A DNA stretch of 12,745 bases from Nitrospirota bacterium. Lineage in GTDB: Bacteria > Nitrospirota > Thermodesulfovibrionia > UBA6902 > BMS3Bbin08. Location: NCBI GenBank assembly GCA_016208845.1, contig JACQXH010000098.1:1-12745 (forward strand). Direction: 5' to 3'. Position 1 is the first letter of the stretch, and the number at the start of each line of letters is the position of its first letter. The position numbers and the translations under genes are program-made. Under the pieces are notes generated by a model. The model did no database searches. It was not told the DNA's origin and was given only the letters and a program-made list of their open reading frames with translations. Positions 1 through 7,587 of the stretch are shown here, piece by piece.

Positions 1-1
1 T

Positions 2-792
2 GACGATGATCCCGCATACGATGTTGTGCCTGATACAAGCGGCACGATAGGGCAATACCTGTTTTTGTTCGGCATGTCCGCAAAGCCTTCTGATCTGGAC
101 AATGTAGTTGACTATCCTTTTCAAAAGGCTAACATCCGGGTGCAGCTTAAGACGTGGGATGCGCAGGCAATGAGGGATGTGATAAAGGCAGTGGACGAAT
201 ACAAGCGATCTAATCCGGTTTCCATGGAATTAAAACCATCCGGTATCGCCTGGTTCAATCTGGTATGGAACGATGAAGTGCTTTCAGACATGATAACGGG
301 TTTTGTCATTGCTCTGATTGTGGTTTTTATTATCCTCATCTTTAATTTCCGCTCTGTGAAATGGGCTATAGTCGGTTACACACCGCTGCTTTTCACGATC
401 CTGCTTATATACGGAGCTGTAGGCTTTATCGGTAAAGATTTCGATATGCCGATATCCGTGCTTTCATGTCTGTCGCTTGGAATGGCTGTGGATTTTGCCA
501 TTCATTTCATAAGCAGGTTCAGGCAGAGATTAGTTGATGCAGGTCAAGGGTCAAAGTCACTGACACTCTGCTCTGGACTGCCGCTCGGCCGGGCAAAGGC
601 ATCATGCGCAATGCGATACTATTTGCGGCTTCATTCACGGTAATGATATTTGCCCCGCTTACGCCGTATATCACTGTAGGCGCATTTATCGTGAGCATGA
701 TGCTGTTAAGCGCGGTCATGACGATGATCTACATCCCGGCGCTTATAATTTTGCTGCAGAGATGGTTATTCAAGTGTGAAAAATGCCTGTAG
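2..792 (+). pseudogene. RND/MMPL-family (HAE3-type) exporter, C-terminal part, frameshifted
   Basis: This is the C-terminal membrane half of a large inner-membrane exporter of the RND superfamily, MMPL/HAE3 branch. The frame is open from the left edge, so the gene begins outside the window. Visible are a periplasmic stretch (about 26-270) and hydrophobic segments at about 286-350 and 360-430. A conserved-looking helix follows at about 455-520, ending in FAIHFISRFRQR, typical of RND TM helices. The reading frame then breaks. Codons up to about 540-560 are in frame 2, whereas WTAARPGKGIMRNAILFA and the last two membrane segments are in frame 1, ending at the TAG at 790-792. A TGA in frame 1 at 535-537 confines the break to 538 or later; the protein pattern suggests 545-565. 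The change equals loss of one base. It could be a true mutation or an assembly error, because both sides still look well conserved. Confidence 0.8.
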
Positions 793-818
793 ATATTAAA
801 TTTCAGGAGGTGAGACGG

Positions 819-1331
819 ATGAAAAAGATTCTGCTGTGTTTAATTTTAAGCAGCTTCGCAATTGTGGCGGCGCTGCCTGCATTTGCAGAGGATGACGTTG
901 GCAGGAAAATGTCAGAGGTGCTCATGAAGGCTTATGAGGAAGGAGGCTGGCAGGTTACTTCAGACGAGGTCTACATGTGGATTAAGACCGGAAAGACGGA
1001 CTTCGTAGTTCTGGATGTAAGACCGGATGTTGACGAATACAACTCTGGGCATATCCCTTCAGCGATACATATTCCATACTACGCCGTCCTGAACCCTGAG
1101 AATCTGGCAAAACTTCCAAAGGACAAAAAGCTCGTGCTTGTATGCGCTACCGGACAGCTTCAGAATCTTCCGGTATCAGGCTTGAGAATGCTGGGTTATG
1201 ATGCATACACCATGATATTCGGCTATGCGGCGTGGGTTAAAGATTATATAGGAGGAGAAGCGATGAAAAGCACTATAGACAAGGCGGCTTTTAAAAATTA
1301 TCCACTTGAACAAACAGGAGGTAGTAAATGA
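819..1331 (+). CDS. Secreted rhodanese-like sulfurtransferase domain protein
   Basis: Single rhodanese domain protein of 170 aa. The ATG at 819 is preferred over an upstream ATG at 783 because AGGAGG lies at 805-810, eight bases before it, and the protein then begins with a clean signal peptide (MKKILLCLIL..., cleavage near AFA-ED, residue 23). The rhodanese fold is shown by VVLDVRPDVDEYNSGHIPSA (about residues 63-82) and the active-site loop CATGQ with Cys109, the residue expected to carry a persulfide. The signal peptide places it in the periplasm. Its stop overlaps the start of the next gene (ATGA at 1328-1331), and a YeeE/YedE permease lies two genes downstream. A role in handling sulfane sulfur or thiosulfate in the envelope is therefore likely, but the substrate cannot be read from sequence. 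CATGQ is not a classic CRKGxR thiosulfate-sulfurtransferase loop, so sulfur binding or delivery is as plausible as catalysis. Confidence 0.88.
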   Translation: MKKILLCLILSSFAIVAALPAFAEDDVGRKMSEVLMKAYEEGGWQVTSDEVYMWIKTGKTDFVVLDVRPDVDEYNSGHIPSAIHIPYYAVLNPENLAKLPKDKKLVLVCATGQLQNLPVSGLRMLGYDAYTMIFGYAAWVKDYIGGEAMKSTIDKAAFKNYPLEQTGGSK

Positions 1332-1813
1332 GAGCAAAAATAATTAATAAGATTTTTTTAATGCCTGTGATATTAATGTCCTATCTTCGGATTTCTGTCA
1401 TTCCGGGCTTGACAAGCCTGCCCCGGCAGGTCTTAAGCCGGGGGAATCCAGAAAGAAAAGACTGGATTCCCGCTGGAGTTTACCCGTTTCGGGCGGGAAT
1501 GACGAAACATCGGACATTACAGCAGAAACGGGTAACCGCGAAAGAGATCAAGAGATTTGGGGATCAGGTTAAAGCCTATTTCTTTGAGGCGGTGCCCAAT
1601 GACATCATTGAAAGTGCGCTTAAAGATCTCACTCCCGGAGATGCGCTTGCGGCAATAGTCATTATTAACCTCTCTAAAAAACCGGGTAAGGATATAATCA
1701 CAATGAAGAAAGACGGAAAAAGCTGGACAGATATCGTCAATTCTGTTGGACTTAAAATGAAAGACGTAGTGAAAGAGGTCAAGGAATTTCAGAAAACATC
1801 AGGCTGCGCGTAA
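1328..1813 (+). CDS. Small unknown protein with a palindromic repeat inside its reading frame
   Basis: I do not recognise the family. The start ATG at 1328 overlaps the rhodanese stop and has AGGAGG at 1316-1321. The first about 22 residues (MRAKIINKIFLMPVILMSYL) look like a signal peptide or membrane anchor. Residues about 23-60 are encoded by a dispersed palindromic element (1397-1503), giving the low-complexity peptide typical of such repeats (ISVIPGLT..., WIPAGVYPFRAGMT). The remaining about 100 residues form a charged, helical domain with KEIKRFGDQVKAYFFEAV near its start, a DALAAIVIINLSKKPGKDI segment, and a lysine-rich end closing in SGCA. The helical part looks like the original secreted protein, with the repeat inserted between leader and domain. 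It belongs to the operon by overlap. Whether the product is still exported is uncertain, because the element replaces the expected cleavage region. Confidence 0.65.
   Translation: MRAKIINKIFLMPVILMSYLRISVIPGLTSLPRQVLSRGNPERKDWIPAGVYPFRAGMTKHRTLQQKRVTAKEIKRFGDQVKAYFFEAVPNDIIESALKDLTPGDALAAIVIINLSKKPGKDIITMKKDGKSWTDIVNSVGLKMKDVVKEVKEFQKTSGCA
1397..1503. repeat. Nested palindromic repeat (GTCATTCC...GGAATGAC) within a coding region
   Basis: The outer arms GTCATTCC (1397-1404) and GGAATGAC (1496-1503) are perfect inverted repeats. Inside, GGGAATCCAG and CTGGATTCCC form a second perfect 10-bp pair around an A-rich loop. The left half also contains the partial palindrome GCCTGCCCCGGCAGG. The same type of element lies at 5446-5578. 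Elements of this kind are usually intergenic; here the frame stays open right through it. Confidence 0.85.
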
Positions 1814-1814
1814 A

Positions 1815-1906
1815 AAACACAGATGACCACTGATAAAAAAGACACAGATTGCCACAGATAAAATAATCTGTGATTATCTGTAAATAATCTGAGTTCATCT
1901 GTGTTT
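1815..1906. repeat. CACAGAT-type inverted repeat upstream of the YeeE/YedE gene
   Basis: The stretch between 1814 and the RBS of the next gene is almost entirely one imperfect hairpin. AAACACAGATGA (1815-1826) pairs with TCATCTGTGTTT (1895-1906), and CACAGATT (1843-1850) pairs with AATCTGTG (1865-1872). The AAGGAGG at 1911-1917 begins four bases after the outer arm. In RNA the structure would lie directly in front of the ribosome binding site. It belongs to the same dispersed family as the elements at 5377-5668 and 8520-10020. Confidence 0.75.
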
Positions 1907-1926
1907 CTTTAAGGAGGTTTTATTTT

Positions 1927-3324
1927 ATGAACATTAAAAAGATTCTCACAAAACCCTGGTCCTTCGTATGGGGAGGATTTCTTGTCGGTCTTGCGGAGGT
2001 AATTTATTTTGTCAAGTATGAGACGCCGATACCTATTACAACAGGGCTTGCAAAAATGTTCGCCTCAATAGAGGAAAACATTACTAAAACCGAGTATATT
2101 GCAAGGCTCTACGATGCAGATATCCACTGGATTATAATCGGCATCCTGCTTGGAGCGTTCCTTGTCGCGATCCTTGAAAGGGAACACAAGGCATGGGCTA
2201 AATATCCCCTGCGCATGGCTTTCCTCGCGTTTATAGGCGGAGCCACATTCGGACTTGGCACAAGGATAGCCCAGGGGTGCACTACATGGCATTATTTAGG
2301 CGGCATTCCGGCAATGAGCCTTACATCCATAGTTGTGGCGCTTGTGAGTGTCCCTTTTGCATTTCTTGCGTTTATGTTTATGACAAAACTTGATGTTGCC
2401 GGTTATATGAAACACCATGAAAAACATGCAACGGTCAAACACTGTATTGGGCTTGAATATCCTAATGACACATTATGTTATGACCCGAAGTATAAACCCT
2501 ATAAAGATCCCCTCCGGATAGTCCTGACAGCATTCCTGTTTTTGCTACTGGCGTCTGCCTTTTATACAGCATTTAAAGGAGAGTCTGCTGAAGGTATCGG
2601 GCGTCTGCCGTGGATAGAGATATTTCTAAAGACATTTGTTGGCTTTCTGCTCGGGTTCGGCATTGGAAAAACCGGCTTCGGGACAGAATGCGCTGTAATG
2701 GCGCCTCATTCCATTCATATGTCCCAAAAACATTTTGATTCCATGAAAGTGGCAAAGATAACACAGACCATGTTCACCGGGCTTATGCCTTTTACAGCAT
2801 TGATGGTAGCCATAGTTATGTTCAATATAGCGATACTCGTAATGTGGATATTCTTCGGACGGGACATCCCTGTTGTAGTGGAAGCAGGCAGATATAAATA
2901 TGGATTTCATTTAGGGCATCTTGTTGGTGGCCCGCTTCTTGGCATAGGCGCGGTACTTATGATAGGCTGTGAGGTAATGACTTATGCGAGGGCTTCAATG
3001 GGATATCTTACTGGGCTGGCTTCACTTCCTGGCTTCTTCTTCGGATATCTGCCGTTTACGCTATACAGGGAAAAGTTCGAGGAGATATTTTTCTCAAAAG
3101 GAATTATAGAAGCAAGAAACATGCTTGAGCTTCTGCCGGACAATCCGTATATCCGGTATGGTTTTGCATTCTGTTATACAGGAATCCTGATTTCGCTTCT
3201 TGTTTGGTCCATAAGAAAAGGCTCTCAAACGGTAAAGGTATCACCGAAAGAATATCTTACCGAATCTACTGACGAGATATTCCTCAAAGGACTTGAAGCA
3301 GAAGAGTTAAAAGTCAAGAACTGA
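1927..3324 (+). CDS. YeeE/YedE family sulfur-compound (thiosulfate-type) permease
   Basis: Integral inner-membrane protein of 465 aa with about ten hydrophobic segments, of the YeeE/YedE (DUF395, sulfur transport) family related to the thiosulfate importer TsuA. Hallmarks are glycine-rich half-helices carrying single cysteines: GLGTRIAQGCTTWH (Cys118), GKTGFGTECAVMAP (Cys255) and GAVLMIGCEVMTYARASMGY (Cys348). In TsuA-type proteins such cysteines line the path and relay thiosulfate. The length suits the fused two-repeat form (shorter single-repeat members are under 200 aa). The start is set by AAGGAGG at 1911-1917, nine bases before the ATG. A cytoplasmic or periplasmic loop of about 40 residues (about 155-197), rich in His, Lys and Cys, separates the two halves. 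With a secreted rhodanese upstream, movement of thiosulfate or persulfide sulfur is the best guess; the substrate and direction are not shown. Confidence 0.88.
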   Translation: MNIKKILTKPWSFVWGGFLVGLAEVIYFVKYETPIPITTGLAKMFASIEENITKTEYIARLYDADIHWIIIGILLGAFLVAILEREHKAWAKYPLRMAFLAFIGGATFGLGTRIAQGCTTWHYLGGIPAMSLTSIVVALVSVPFAFLAFMFMTKLDVAGYMKHHEKHATVKHCIGLEYPNDTLCYDPKYKPYKDPLRIVLTAFLFLLLASAFYTAFKGESAEGIGRLPWIEIFLKTFVGFLLGFGIGKTGFGTECAVMAPHSIHMSQKHFDSMKVAKITQTMFTGLMPFTALMVAIVMFNIAILVMWIFFGRDIPVVVEAGRYKYGFHLGHLVGGPLLGIGAVLMIGCEVMTYARASMGYLTGLASLPGFFFGYLPFTLYREKFEEIFFSKGIIEARNMLELLPDNPYIRYGFAFCYTGILISLLVWSIRKGSQTVKVSPKEYLTESTDEIFLKGLEAEELKVKN

Positions 3325-3338
3325 AAAGGAGGTTAAAG

Positions 3339-4010
3339 ATGAAACGATATTTGATTTTATTGTTTGTACTGTTAATGCCCTTAAATGTCTTTAGAGAATT
3401 GACTATGCTTAGAAAGAATTACGGTGAGCCCGGCAGAGAGCAAAAATATTTCATGTACTTCTATCAGCCCGCCGACGTGAAAGATATGACGTTTATGGTC
3501 TATAAATTCCCTGCAAAAGACGACGACAGATGGCTTTTTGTGCCTGCTATCAATATGGTGAGAAGGATCGCGGCGCAGGATAAAAGCTCAAGTTTTGTCG
3601 GCTCTGACTTTACTTACGAGGATGTTTCGGGAAGAGACATTGAAGATGATAACCATGCACTTGCGAAGGAAGAAAAACTTGATGACAGGAGCTGCTATGT
3701 AATTAAGAGTGCTCCAAAGGCCCAGGATGTTGACTATTCATACAAACTATCATGGATTGACAAGAGCAGTTTTCTGCCGTTGAAAGAAGAGTATTATGAC
3801 AAAAAAGGCGAACTCTACAGGGTCTTCAGCGCGGATGAAATTAAAGATGTGAAAGGTTTTCCTACTATCACAAAAAGAGCGATGAAGAATCTTCTGAGCG
3901 GTCACAGGACTGAGGTTACCTATACGAAAGCGGATTATAACATCGACATAGAGGACAGCCTCTTCAGCGAACGCTTCCTCAAACAGCCGCCAAGAAAGTG
4001 GATAGAGTGA
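3339..4010 (+). CDS. Periplasmic LolA-like 'outer membrane lipoprotein-sorting' protein, N-terminally shortened
   Basis: Protein of 223 aa resembling the LolA-like family (PF17131 type) that accompanies MMPL/RND exporters. Typical strings are REQKYFMYFYQPADVKDMTFMVY, DDRWLFVPAINMVRRIAAQDKSSSFVGSDFTYEDV and the YSYKLSWIDKSSFLPLKEEYYDKKGEL strand pattern (quoted here only to place it, about residues 33-170). The start is supported by AAAGGAGG at 3325-3332. Family members usually have, after the signal peptide, about 35-45 residues containing a helix and the first beta strand. Here the hydrophobic leader (MKRYLILLFVLLMPLNVF) runs directly into RELTMLRKNYGEP, which normally follows that first strand. 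No AxA cleavage site is seen. An internal deletion is likely. By family it would carry a hydrophobic or lipid ligand across the periplasm between exporter and outer membrane. Its stop overlaps a GTG start of the next gene. Confidence 0.75.
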   Translation: MKRYLILLFVLLMPLNVFRELTMLRKNYGEPGREQKYFMYFYQPADVKDMTFMVYKFPAKDDDRWLFVPAINMVRRIAAQDKSSSFVGSDFTYEDVSGRDIEDDNHALAKEEKLDDRSCYVIKSAPKAQDVDYSYKLSWIDKSSFLPLKEEYYDKKGELYRVFSADEIKDVKGFPTITKRAMKNLLSGHRTEVTYTKADYNIDIEDSLFSERFLKQPPRKWIE

Positions 4011-5359
4011 AAAGACAGGTCGATACGACTCTTTCCCGAGGGGCAGGCCTGCCTGCCGGGCAGGCAGGGGTCAGGGGTCATGGGTCAGGAAAAAGCTGCC
4101 GAAAGATAGCGCACAGATCGCTTGGGATATGTGTTCTGTGCGCTGTGTTCTGCTCTCTGTGTTCTGCTTATGCAATTGCCTCGGATATGTCTCTGCACGG
4201 TTTTATTCAGGGCAATTATTCTGCAGACTCAGGCAGATCAAATCCTGACGGCGGAGATTTTAAGTTAGCCGAGGAAAGGCTGCAGATCAAGCTTGATGCA
4301 AATAAGGAACCGCTGCATTTCTTCCTGAAAACAGATGCCTTTTATGACCATGTTGATGAAGAATTTAAAGCAGAACTTAGAGAGGGATATATTGATTTTA
4401 CTTCTTCCATGTGGGATGTGAGGATGGGCAGGCAGGTCATTACGTGGGGCCTGGGGGATTTAATTTTTATAAACGATGTATTTCCAAAAGACTTCGAGGC
4501 GTTCTTCTCAGGCAGGCCGATGGAGTATCTGAAAAAAGGCGTTGACGGTGTCAAAATTGGAATGTATCCGTCATTCGCCTCTGCCGAGTTGATTATCATC
4601 CCGTTCTTTGAACCGAACAACTACCCTGACCCGAAGAGATTCCACATGTTCGACCCGCTGCCGTCCATTGCAAACCGTGAGGAGAAAGAGCCGGCAGCAA
4701 CCCCTGAAAATACTGAGATTGCATTAAGGGTATACCGCGATGTGGCAGGCTTTGATACGTCATTATATTTTTATCGAGGTTTTTTCAGGCAGCCTGCCAT
4801 GCTCCCTGACAGCATGACCGCTCCAACCATAATAACGCTTTTTTATCCAAAACTCTCTGTTTATGGCGCAAGCCTTCAGGGCAGGGCGCTGGACGGAGTA
4901 CTGAGCCTTGAAGCCGGATATTATGAATCAAGACAGGACACAAAAGGGACAGACCCGATGATCCCTAATTCTCAAATGAAGTTCCTGACAGGTTACCAGA
5001 GGCAGTTGTGGGAGGACTTTAATCTGGGCGTTCAATATTACGCGGAATATATGAAAAAATATTCTGAGTATAAAATAAATCTGCCGTCTGATTTTCCGCA
5101 GGAAAAAAGACTCTCTCAGCTTATGACTTTGAGGCTTACCCAGTTGTTAAGGCATCAGACATTGAGGCTTTCGTTCTTTTTATTTTACAGCCCCTCATAC
5201 GGAGACCGCATGCTCAATCCGGAAATTAAATACAACTTTTCCGATAATATATGGGCCTCAGTGGGAGTAAACATGTTTGAAGGCGGAGCCGGGTGGAATC
5301 AATTCGGGCAGTTGGACAAGAATGATAATGCGTATGTGCAGATGAGATATGAGTTTTAA
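4007..5359 (+). CDS. Outer-membrane beta-barrel protein (DUF1302-like porin)
   Basis: About 450 aa from GTG 4007, which overlaps the previous stop (GTGA at 4007-4010); an in-frame GTG at 3998 is an alternative. The mature part begins near SDMSLHGFIQGNYS and shows alternating amphipathic strands, DVRMGRQVITWGLGD, several aromatic-rich strands, and the C-terminal ending YVQMRYEF with a final Phe, the signal for outer-membrane insertion. A leader-like segment (ICVLCAVFCSLCSAYAIA) lies about 40 residues after the start. The stretch before it is encoded by a GCAGGCAGG palindrome and GGGTCA repeats, so the original start has probably been obscured or extended. Barrel proteins of this type usually accompany MMPL exporters and LolA-like proteins, and may act as the outer-membrane end of that route. 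Confidence is high for a barrel and moderate for the family name. Confidence 0.8.
   Translation: MKRQVDTTLSRGAGLPAGQAGVRGHGSGKSCRKIAHRSLGICVLCAVFCSLCSAYAIASDMSLHGFIQGNYSADSGRSNPDGGDFKLAEERLQIKLDANKEPLHFFLKTDAFYDHVDEEFKAELREGYIDFTSSMWDVRMGRQVITWGLGDLIFINDVFPKDFEAFFSGRPMEYLKKGVDGVKIGMYPSFASAELIIIPFFEPNNYPDPKRFHMFDPLPSIANREEKEPAATPENTEIALRVYRDVAGFDTSLYFYRGFFRQPAMLPDSMTAPTIITLFYPKLSVYGASLQGRALDGVLSLEAGYYESRQDTKGTDPMIPNSQMKFLTGYQRQLWEDFNLGVQYYAEYMKKYSEYKINLPSDFPQEKRLSQLMTLRLTQLLRHQTLRLSFFLFYSPSYGDRMLNPEIKYNFSDNIWASVGVNMFEGGAGWNQFGQLDKNDNAYVQMRYEF
4048..4068. repeat. Perfect GC-rich palindrome CCTGCCTGCC-G-GGCAGGCAGG
   Basis: Two perfect 10-base arms surround one G. It lies in the 5' end of the barrel-protein reading frame, encoding GLPAGQAG, and is followed by GGGTCA repeats to about 4090. 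Related GCAGGC cores occur in the elements near 8860 and 10055. Confidence 0.85.
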
Positions 5360-5684
5360 ATTCAAAAAAAGAATTTAGCCACGGATTTGCACAGATAGAA
5401 TAAAAATATAGGTCTTCTCCTGAAAAGGTGCAAAACAAATAGGTTGTCATTCCCGCGTAGGCGGGAATCCAGACTTCATTCCTGCCCATGATTACGACAT
5501 TTGAGGGCAGGGTTCGAGGAACACGAAGACAAAAATACTGGATTCCGGCTTAATCCCGATGATTCTGGACGGAATGACAGCTTTATGGATATTTTCGGGG
5601 AGATGATATATGAGAGTATTTATTGCAACTAAATTGGATCAGTGATCCATCTGTGTTCCTCTGTGGCTGATTGCCGTTTTCAGA
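5360..5684. repeat. Composite repeat filling the convergent gap
   Basis: No gene is seen in these 325 bases. An outer inverted pair of the AGCCAC...CACAGAT family (5377-5396 and 5649-5668, about 15 of 20 positions complementary) encloses a second element bounded by GTCATTCC (5446) and GGAATGAC (5571-5578). The latter has the inner hairpin TTCCCGC/GCGGGAA and a CTGGATTCC strand near 5538. A short AAATTC/GAATTT hairpin (5358-5376) follows the barrel gene's stop but lacks a U-run, so it is a weak terminator candidate. Being between convergent genes, the structures may still help end transcription from both sides. Confidence 0.75.
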
Positions 5685-7586
5685 TTATTCGTCAACAGAT
5701 ATTTTATCGGCCATCGAACGAGTTTTGCCTATCAGCATAAGCGCTTCTCTTGCTATCTTATCCGCATCAAGCCCTGCCATTTTTCTGAGCAGGCTCTGAG
5801 GCCCCTGTTCAATGAACGTATCAGGCAGTCCGAGCAATTTTATTTTCAAATCAGTGATGTTCATTGCAGAAAGCTGCTCCAGCACAGCGCTTCCAAATCC
5901 GCCAAGGACAGTGTTCTCTTCTACCGTGAGGACATATTTAATGTCCTTTACGAGACTGGCGATGAGAGGCGTATCTATGGGTTTTGCAAATCTTGCATTT
6001 ACTACACATGCATTAATCCCCATATCGTCAAGCAGTTTACCGGCGTGCAAGGCAGGCTTAACAGCGGTCCCTATGGCGAGAATAAGGACATCACCGCCGG
6101 TTTTCAGTATCTCTGACTCTCCAATATTTATTTTTTTAAACTCTGTGCCATCAGGAATTTGTGACGCAGCTCCCCGGGGATATCTTATTGCGACCGGGCC
6201 GTTATAATGAACTGCGGTCTTAAGCATGTTCCCAAGCTCGGTCTCGTCCCTGGGCGCCATCACTACCATATTAGGTATGTGCCTCAAGTAAGACAGATCA
6301 AAGGCGCCGTTATGGGTCGGGCCGTCTTCTCCGACAATTCCGGCCCTGTCAATCGCAAATATCACAGGGAGCTTCTGAAGACAGACATCATGCACTATTT
6401 CATCATAGGCCCTCTGCAGAAATGTTGAGTAGACAGCTACCACAGGTTTAAGCCCTCGGGTCGCAAGGCCGGCCGCAAAGGTCACGGCATGCCCTTCCGC
6501 TATCCCTACATCATACAGCCTCGAAGGGAACGTCCTGGCAAATTCTGCGAGTCCGGTGCCTTCAGTCATGGCCGCTGTTATCGCAACTACGCGATTGTCT
6601 TCTTTTGCGAGCCTGACCAGACAGCTGCCGAATATCTCGCTGTATGTGGAATGGCCTGATGGCATCTGGCTGCCGGTCTCTATGTCAAAAGGCCCGATGC
6701 CATGAAAGATCCAGGGGCTCTTTTCAGCAGGGCCATATCCTTTCCCTTTTTTCGTTATTGTATGTATCAGGACAGGCCCGGGAAAGTCCTTGAACCTGTC
6801 GAGCGTCTCTATGAGTACATCGATTCTGTGTCCGTCAACAGGACCGACATACTCAAAACCTAATTCCTCAAATAACATTCCGGGAACAAAAAAGCCTTTA
6901 AAGGTGTCTTCAGCCCTCTGCGCCATCTTAAGGACAGGCTCTCCGACTTTAGGTATGCGCTCAAGAAAGTGTTTGGTCTCTTTTTTAAATTTAGTGTACA
7001 GGTCTCCTGTCATGATCCTGTTCAAGTATGCTGACAGGGCCCCGACATTGGGCGATATGGACATCTCGTTATCGTTTAAAATAACAATAAGGTCTTTCTG
7101 CAGATGACCTGCGTGGTTCAGGCCTTCGAAGGCCAGCCCTGCTGTCATAGCGCCGTCACCTATCACGGCGATTACCTTGAAGCTCTCTTTCTTCTGGTCC
7201 CTGCCTTCGATTATGCCGAGCGCCGCTGAAATAGAGGTGGAACTATGGCCTGTGCCAAAGGCATCATGAGGGCTTTCCTCGATCTTGGGAAAACCCGACA
7301 GCCCGCGGTATTGCCTGAGAGTGGAAAAGGCCCTGGCCCTTCCGGTAAGTATTTTGTGGGCATACGACTGGTGACCCACATCCCATATGATCTTATCCTG
7401 AGGAGAATTGAATACATAATGCAATGCGATCGTGAGGTCGATCACTCCGAGGTTTGATGCAAGATGCCCGCCGTTTATCGCAACCCGCTCAATTATCGCT
7501 TCCCTTAATTCTCTTGAGAGCTCTTTTAATTCAGGAGGGGTAAGTTTTTTTATGTCTTCAGGTTTTTTTATTTTTTCCAGCTGCAT
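5685..7586 (-). CDS. dxs: 1-deoxy-D-xylulose-5-phosphate synthase
   Basis: Cytoplasmic thiamine-diphosphate enzyme that condenses pyruvate and glyceraldehyde 3-phosphate to DXP, the first step of the non-mevalonate isoprenoid pathway and a source for thiamine and pyridoxal. The length of 633 aa matches the family (E. coli about 620). Visible motifs: NGGHLASNLG (His41), WDVGHQSYAHKILTGR (69-83), the ThDP/Mg motif GDGAMTAG (143-150) with NDNEMSIS (171-178), GIAEGH with the catalytic Glu364, and DRAGIVGEDGPTHNGAFD (413-430). YPRGAA follows near 485. All three domains are present and no key residue is missing. It follows ispA with one base between, so the two are surely co-transcribed and feed the same pathway. 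The short tail GKTRSMADKISVDE is variable. The identification is secure. Confidence 0.97.
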   Translation of the reverse strand: MQLEKIKKPEDIKKLTPPELKELSRELREAIIERVAINGGHLASNLGVIDLTIALHYVFNSPQDKIIWDVGHQSYAHKILTGRARAFSTLRQYRGLSGFPKIEESPHDAFGTGHSSTSISAALGIIEGRDQKKESFKVIAVIGDGAMTAGLAFEGLNHAGHLQKDLIVILNDNEMSISPNVGALSAYLNRIMTGDLYTKFKKETKHFLERIPKVGEPVLKMAQRAEDTFKGFFVPGMLFEELGFEYVGPVDGHRIDVLIETLDRFKDFPGPVLIHTITKKGKGYGPAEKSPWIFHGIGPFDIETGSQMPSGHSTYSEIFGSCLVRLAKEDNRVVAITAAMTEGTGLAEFARTFPSRLYDVGIAEGHAVTFAAGLATRGLKPVVAVYSTFLQRAYDEIVHDVCLQKLPVIFAIDRAGIVGEDGPTHNGAFDLSYLRHIPNMVVMAPRDETELGNMLKTAVHYNGPVAIRYPRGAASQIPDGTEFKKINIGESEILKTGGDVLILAIGTAVKPALHAGKLLDDMGINACVVNARFAKPIDTPLIASLVKDIKYVLTVEENTVLGGFGSAVLEQLSAMNITDLKIKLLGLPDTFIEQGPQSLLRKMAGLDADKIAREALMLIGKTRSMADKISVDE

Positions 7587-7587
7587 C

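Noticed and set aside
783..818. Upstream ATG of the rhodanese gene
   Set aside because: Using it would put AGGAGG inside the gene and hide the signal peptide; the ATG at 819 has ideal spacing.
5358..5376. Rho-independent terminator after the barrel gene
   Set aside because: The 6-bp AAATTC/GAATTT stem is AT-only and lacks a following T-run, so it is kept only as a weak candidate in the gap description.
5226..5489. Open frame on the - strand encoding WIPAYAGMT-type peptide
   Set aside because: It is made of the GTCATTCC palindromic repeat and the antisense of the barrel gene, with no ribosome binding site. Such peptides are a known by-product of these repeats.
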